Part shown: positions 62,127 through 64,000 of the stretch, piece by piece
Position numbering within the stretch: position 1 is the first letter of the stretch
Layout: every line of letters starts with the position of its first letter
Source: Salinarimonas ramus
Lineage (GTDB): Bacteria; Pseudomonadota; Alphaproteobacteria; Rhizobiales; Beijerinckiaceae
Length of the DNA: 64,000 nt
Assembly: GCF_014645695.1 (NCBI RefSeq)
Contig: NZ_BMMF01000008.1
Span: 204,731 to 268,730 of the forward strand
Direction: 5' to 3'
The notes under the pieces: generated by a model
What the model was told of the DNA's origin: nothing
Database searches by the model: none
The model's input: only the letters and a program-made list of their open reading frames with translations
Made by a program: the position numbers and the translations under genes

Positions 62127-62702
62127 TCAGTCGCGCGGCGGGAAGATGCCAGTAAGTGCAATGATAAAGCTCACACCTTCGAACGGCATCCTGTTCTCAT
62201 GTGATTGATTACCTCCGTTCATTCCGACTTGAACGGATGTTGATTGCGGAGCGAGCGTGACAGCGGCCCCGGCGGGGTTCGCATAAATGCTCGCTGTGCC
62301 CGCACTTCCGCGGACATTCACTGAGCCGGAGGATAGGACCTGCCCAGCCTGAGGAGAAACGTCACTTGCAGGAGTGTCGTAAGCCACCATGCTAGCTTGA
62401 GCCGGATGGTTATGCTGGGGCATCTGCGTTAACAGCAGAGTAACGCTTTCTACACCCGCTCTTGCGCCCAAGGGATAGAAGCTCAAGCCGGGCCCTTGAC
62501 CCATCCCAGCGCCAATCGGGACTCGCGAGCGGAGGTCGGGCAGACCAAACGTAGTTCGACCATCTCCGCCATACGTTGTTCCAATCAGCGAAAACAGAGC
62601 GGTATTCTGGCTTATTGCAAGAAGTCCTCCGTTGCAATAAGACCACCCTCTCGGGGCAAAAGTAGGCGCCCAAAGCAAGACTGTGCCGATGAAGTATTCC
62701 AT
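62127..62702 (-). CDS. Tail-collar domain protein (microcystin-dependent protein-like)
   Basis: The 191-residue protein has the canonical tail-collar block GTVLLWAPTFAPRGWSYCNG and YGGDGRTTFGLPDLRSRVPIG, the central LLTQMPQHNHPAQ motif, and the C terminus GVSFIIALTGIFPPRD. This is the full-length version of the family, unlike the 115-residue relative at 16840. The start MEYFIGTVLL at 62702 is the usual family N terminus; longer starts are not supported. Codon use is mixed and less GC-rich than the surrounding chromosome. The protein is of phage ancestry; the role in bacteria, if any, is unknown. Confidence 0.88.
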   Translation of the reverse strand: MEYFIGTVLLWAPTFAPRGWSYCNGGLLAISQNTALFSLIGTTYGGDGRTTFGLPDLRSRVPIGAGMGQGPGLSFYPLGARAGVESVTLLLTQMPQHNHPAQASMVAYDTPASDVSPQAGQVLSSGSVNVRGSAGTASIYANPAGAAVTLAPQSTSVQVGMNGGNQSHENRMPFEGVSFIIALTGIFPPRD

Positions 62703-63000
62703 GTGCCCCTCCCAATCTGACGCGGAGCGGGGAGTGATTCGCAGCCCCGACGCGTTTGAGAAGAGCACAATTTCTAGTGATGTCCAAGCCCTCTACTTGC
62801 AGGAGCGTTCGGGCGATCTGCACCCAAGAGTGTGCTTGATGACGGCTCCGTTATCGTGCATTATCTAGCGCTAGTTGGGCATAGCTCGGTTAGGTGATTA
62901 TGTTGCATCTAAATACGTCCTAAAATTGTATCAATCGTGTCTTAATTGCATGCACTAGAAGAGCCTCGTTTCGGCTTGGAAAAGCCACACGGAGATCAGT
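62703..63000. other. AT-richer divergent intergenic region
   Basis: This stretch of just under 300 bp separates the tail-collar gene (minus) from a surface-protein gene (plus). No gene was recognised. It holds a ten-base palindrome CTAGCGCTAG around 62867-62876 and is AT-rich after about 62830. It must contain both promoters; GGAGATC sits 4 nt before the start at 63001. Confidence 0.45.
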
Positions 63001-64000
63001 ATGGCCAATGATCAGAATTTTGATGGGGCCACCGTTGGCACTATCAATCAGCAAAGCTTTACGCTTCAAGACTTCACCTTCGTCGGCAGCGGCGCATCTC
63101 AGGATCAGTATTTTACCATCATCGATGCGAACGATCCTCAATCAAGCCCCATAACAGAGAGTCCTACAGACTTTGCACTGCGACTCTCCGGGGCCTTCAT
63201 TCCAAATACGTTCTCCATCCAATCTACAGATGGGAGTGAGTTTAAACTTGACTCACTACAATTGTATTATGTTTTTCTAGAGCCAATGATAATCGAGGGC
63301 CTGAGAGATGGTCAAGTTGTAATTGATGAAGATTTCTCATTCGCCCTGGGAACTACAGGCAGTATTTCATATAGTGAAAATGTCGACGCGGTCGGTACTC
63401 TCGCATTTACGGGCTGGGATAACATCGACGCGATACGTTTTAGAACGCAAACTGTATCGGCAAACTTAGATCTTGAGTTTGACGACATTAACGTGTCTGC
63501 TGTTCCGAATATTGCACCCACGATTTCTAATACAACAGCGAACCAAAACGTCAACGACACCGCCACCATCACACCATTCAGCACCGTCGAGATCTCCGAC
63601 GCGGAGGACAACCCGGTCACGGTCACGGTCGCCCTCGACGTCGCCGCCAAGGGCGTCTTCACCGCCGCCTCGCTGACGGCATCCGGCTTCACCGACAACA
63701 ATAACGGCACCTACACGCTCGCCTCGACGACCGCCGCCGCCACCACCGCCATCCGCCAGCTCGTCTTCGACCCCACCGACAACCGCGTCGCCGCCGGCCT
63801 CACCGAGACCACGACGTTCACCATCACCGTGAACGACGGCACCACCGACACCACCGACAGCACCACGACCGTCGTCTCCACCTCGATCAACGACGCGCCG
63901 ACGGCGACGGGCGTGCCGACGAGCGTGTCCTTCACCGAGGACACGCAGGGCAACCTCGACCTCTCGGCCATCACCTTCGCGGACGCCGAGTCGAATACCG
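63001..64000 (+). CDS. Large repetitive surface/adhesin-like protein, 5' part
   Basis: A frame opens at ATG 63001 (MANDQNFDGATVGTINQQSF) and stays open for 333 codons to the window end. No classical signal peptide is visible, which is common for type I-secreted adhesins. Residues 1-170 form a beta-rich module with aromatic and acidic positions (TGWDNIDAIRFR, LDLEFDDINVSAVP). From about residue 172 (IAPTISNTTANQNVNDTATI) a cadherin/VCBS-like repeat begins (VEISDAEDNPVTVTVAL, TFTITVNDGTTDTTD), and a second repeat starts near residue 300 (SINDAPTATGVPTSVSFTED). The codons change from AT-rich to GC-rich near 63540. By 63781-63840 a hand count gives 41 of 60 G or C, against 20 of 60 at 63241-63300. 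Confidence 0.85.
   Translation, partial: MANDQNFDGATVGTINQQSFTLQDFTFVGSGASQDQYFTIIDANDPQSSPITESPTDFALRLSGAFIPNTFSIQSTDGSEFKLDSLQLYYVFLEPMIIEGLRDGQVVIDEDFSFALGTTGSISYSENVDAVGTLAFTGWDNIDAIRFRTQTVSANLDLEFDDINVSAVPNIAPTISNTTANQNVNDTATITPFSTVEISDAEDNPVTVTVALDVAAKGVFTAASLTASGFTDNNNGTYTLASTTAAATTAIRQLVFDPTDNRVAAGLTETTTFTITVNDGTTDTTDSTTTVVSTSINDAPTATGVPTSVSFTEDTQGNLDLSAITFADAESNT

Noticed and set aside
60243..63000. Complete prophage
   Set aside because: A repressor-like gene and a tail-collar gene are present, but no integrase, terminase, portal, capsid or lysis genes and no attachment-site pair were seen, so only phage-related remnants or domesticated genes are claimed.
62920..63141. Minus-strand frame of 73 codons
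   Set aside because: It overlaps the start of the plus-strand surface-protein gene, which has a ribosome-binding site and clear repeat domains.

Overview
The window is a GC-rich, densely packed chromosomal segment whose gene content points to an alphaproteobacterium, most likely of the Hyphomicrobiales (Rhizobiales). The indicators are the type II DAHP synthase, an rpsU/ubiG/htpX/rsmB neighbourhood, the rpsA-sppA-ihfB-lapA neighbourhood, a DUF1674 SDH assembly factor, and very GC-biased codon use. The genus cannot be fixed from sequence alone. No tRNA, rRNA, CRISPR array, insertion sequence or replication origin was recognised.

Layout. 0-5.1 kb: a LysR regulator (cut by the window edge) diverges from glcDEF (glycolate oxidase), with a perfect 25-bp palindrome between them. 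5.2-5.8 kb: a DUF1178 zinc-ribbon protein. 6.1-12.5 kb: a six-gene plus-strand locus (sugar epimerase, UbiA/DPPR-synthase-like prenyltransferase, endonuclease/exonuclease/phosphatase-fold enzyme, aldo/keto reductase, flippase-like membrane protein, GT4 glycosyltransferase) that looks like a polyprenyl- or lipid-linked sugar pathway. 12.5-21.6 kb: housekeeping genes (rpsU, ubiG, SDHAF4-like, htpX, rsmB, a miniature tail-collar protein, type II DAHP synthase, gor, DUF2059, rpiA). 21.7-26.2 kb: a SulP transporter with a tandem Usp protein, an HSD10-like SDR, a nitrilase-family hydrolase and GrxC. 26.3-31.4 kb: a branched-chain amino acid ABC importer. 31.9-37.7 kb: rpsA, a LysR, sppA, ihfB, lapA and an ornithine-cyclodeaminase-family gene. 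37.7-40.8 kb: an OxyR-like regulator without redox cysteines, a SnoaL-like exported protein and a flavin amine oxidase. 41.2-44.6 kb: proVWX glycine betaine uptake. 44.7-47.7 kb: chorismate mutase fusion, hisC and tyrA. 47.8-49.2 kb: a MATE exporter.

49.3-57.1 kb is a self-contained catabolic locus: a PuuR-like HTH-cupin regulator diverges from a TAXI-TRAP importer, followed by a cytosolic gamma-glutamyltransferase homologue, a DadA/PuuB-type flavin oxidase and a D-2-hydroxyacid dehydrogenase, with overlapping start and stop codons. An inverted repeat in the divergent promoter is a good operator candidate. It reads as import and stepwise breakdown of a small gamma-glutamyl- or amino-type compound of unknown identity.

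57-64 kb becomes accessory in character: an orphan hybrid histidine kinase, a LexA/CI-like repressor whose nucleophilic serine is replaced by alanine, a pair of 96-bp repeats, a small hypothetical gene, a second tail-collar protein, and the beginning of a large surface protein that runs off the end. DNA from about 62.1 to 63.5 kb is visibly AT-richer than the rest. The surface-protein gene changes composition abruptly inside its own reading frame, where an N-terminal beta-rich module joins cadherin-like repeats.
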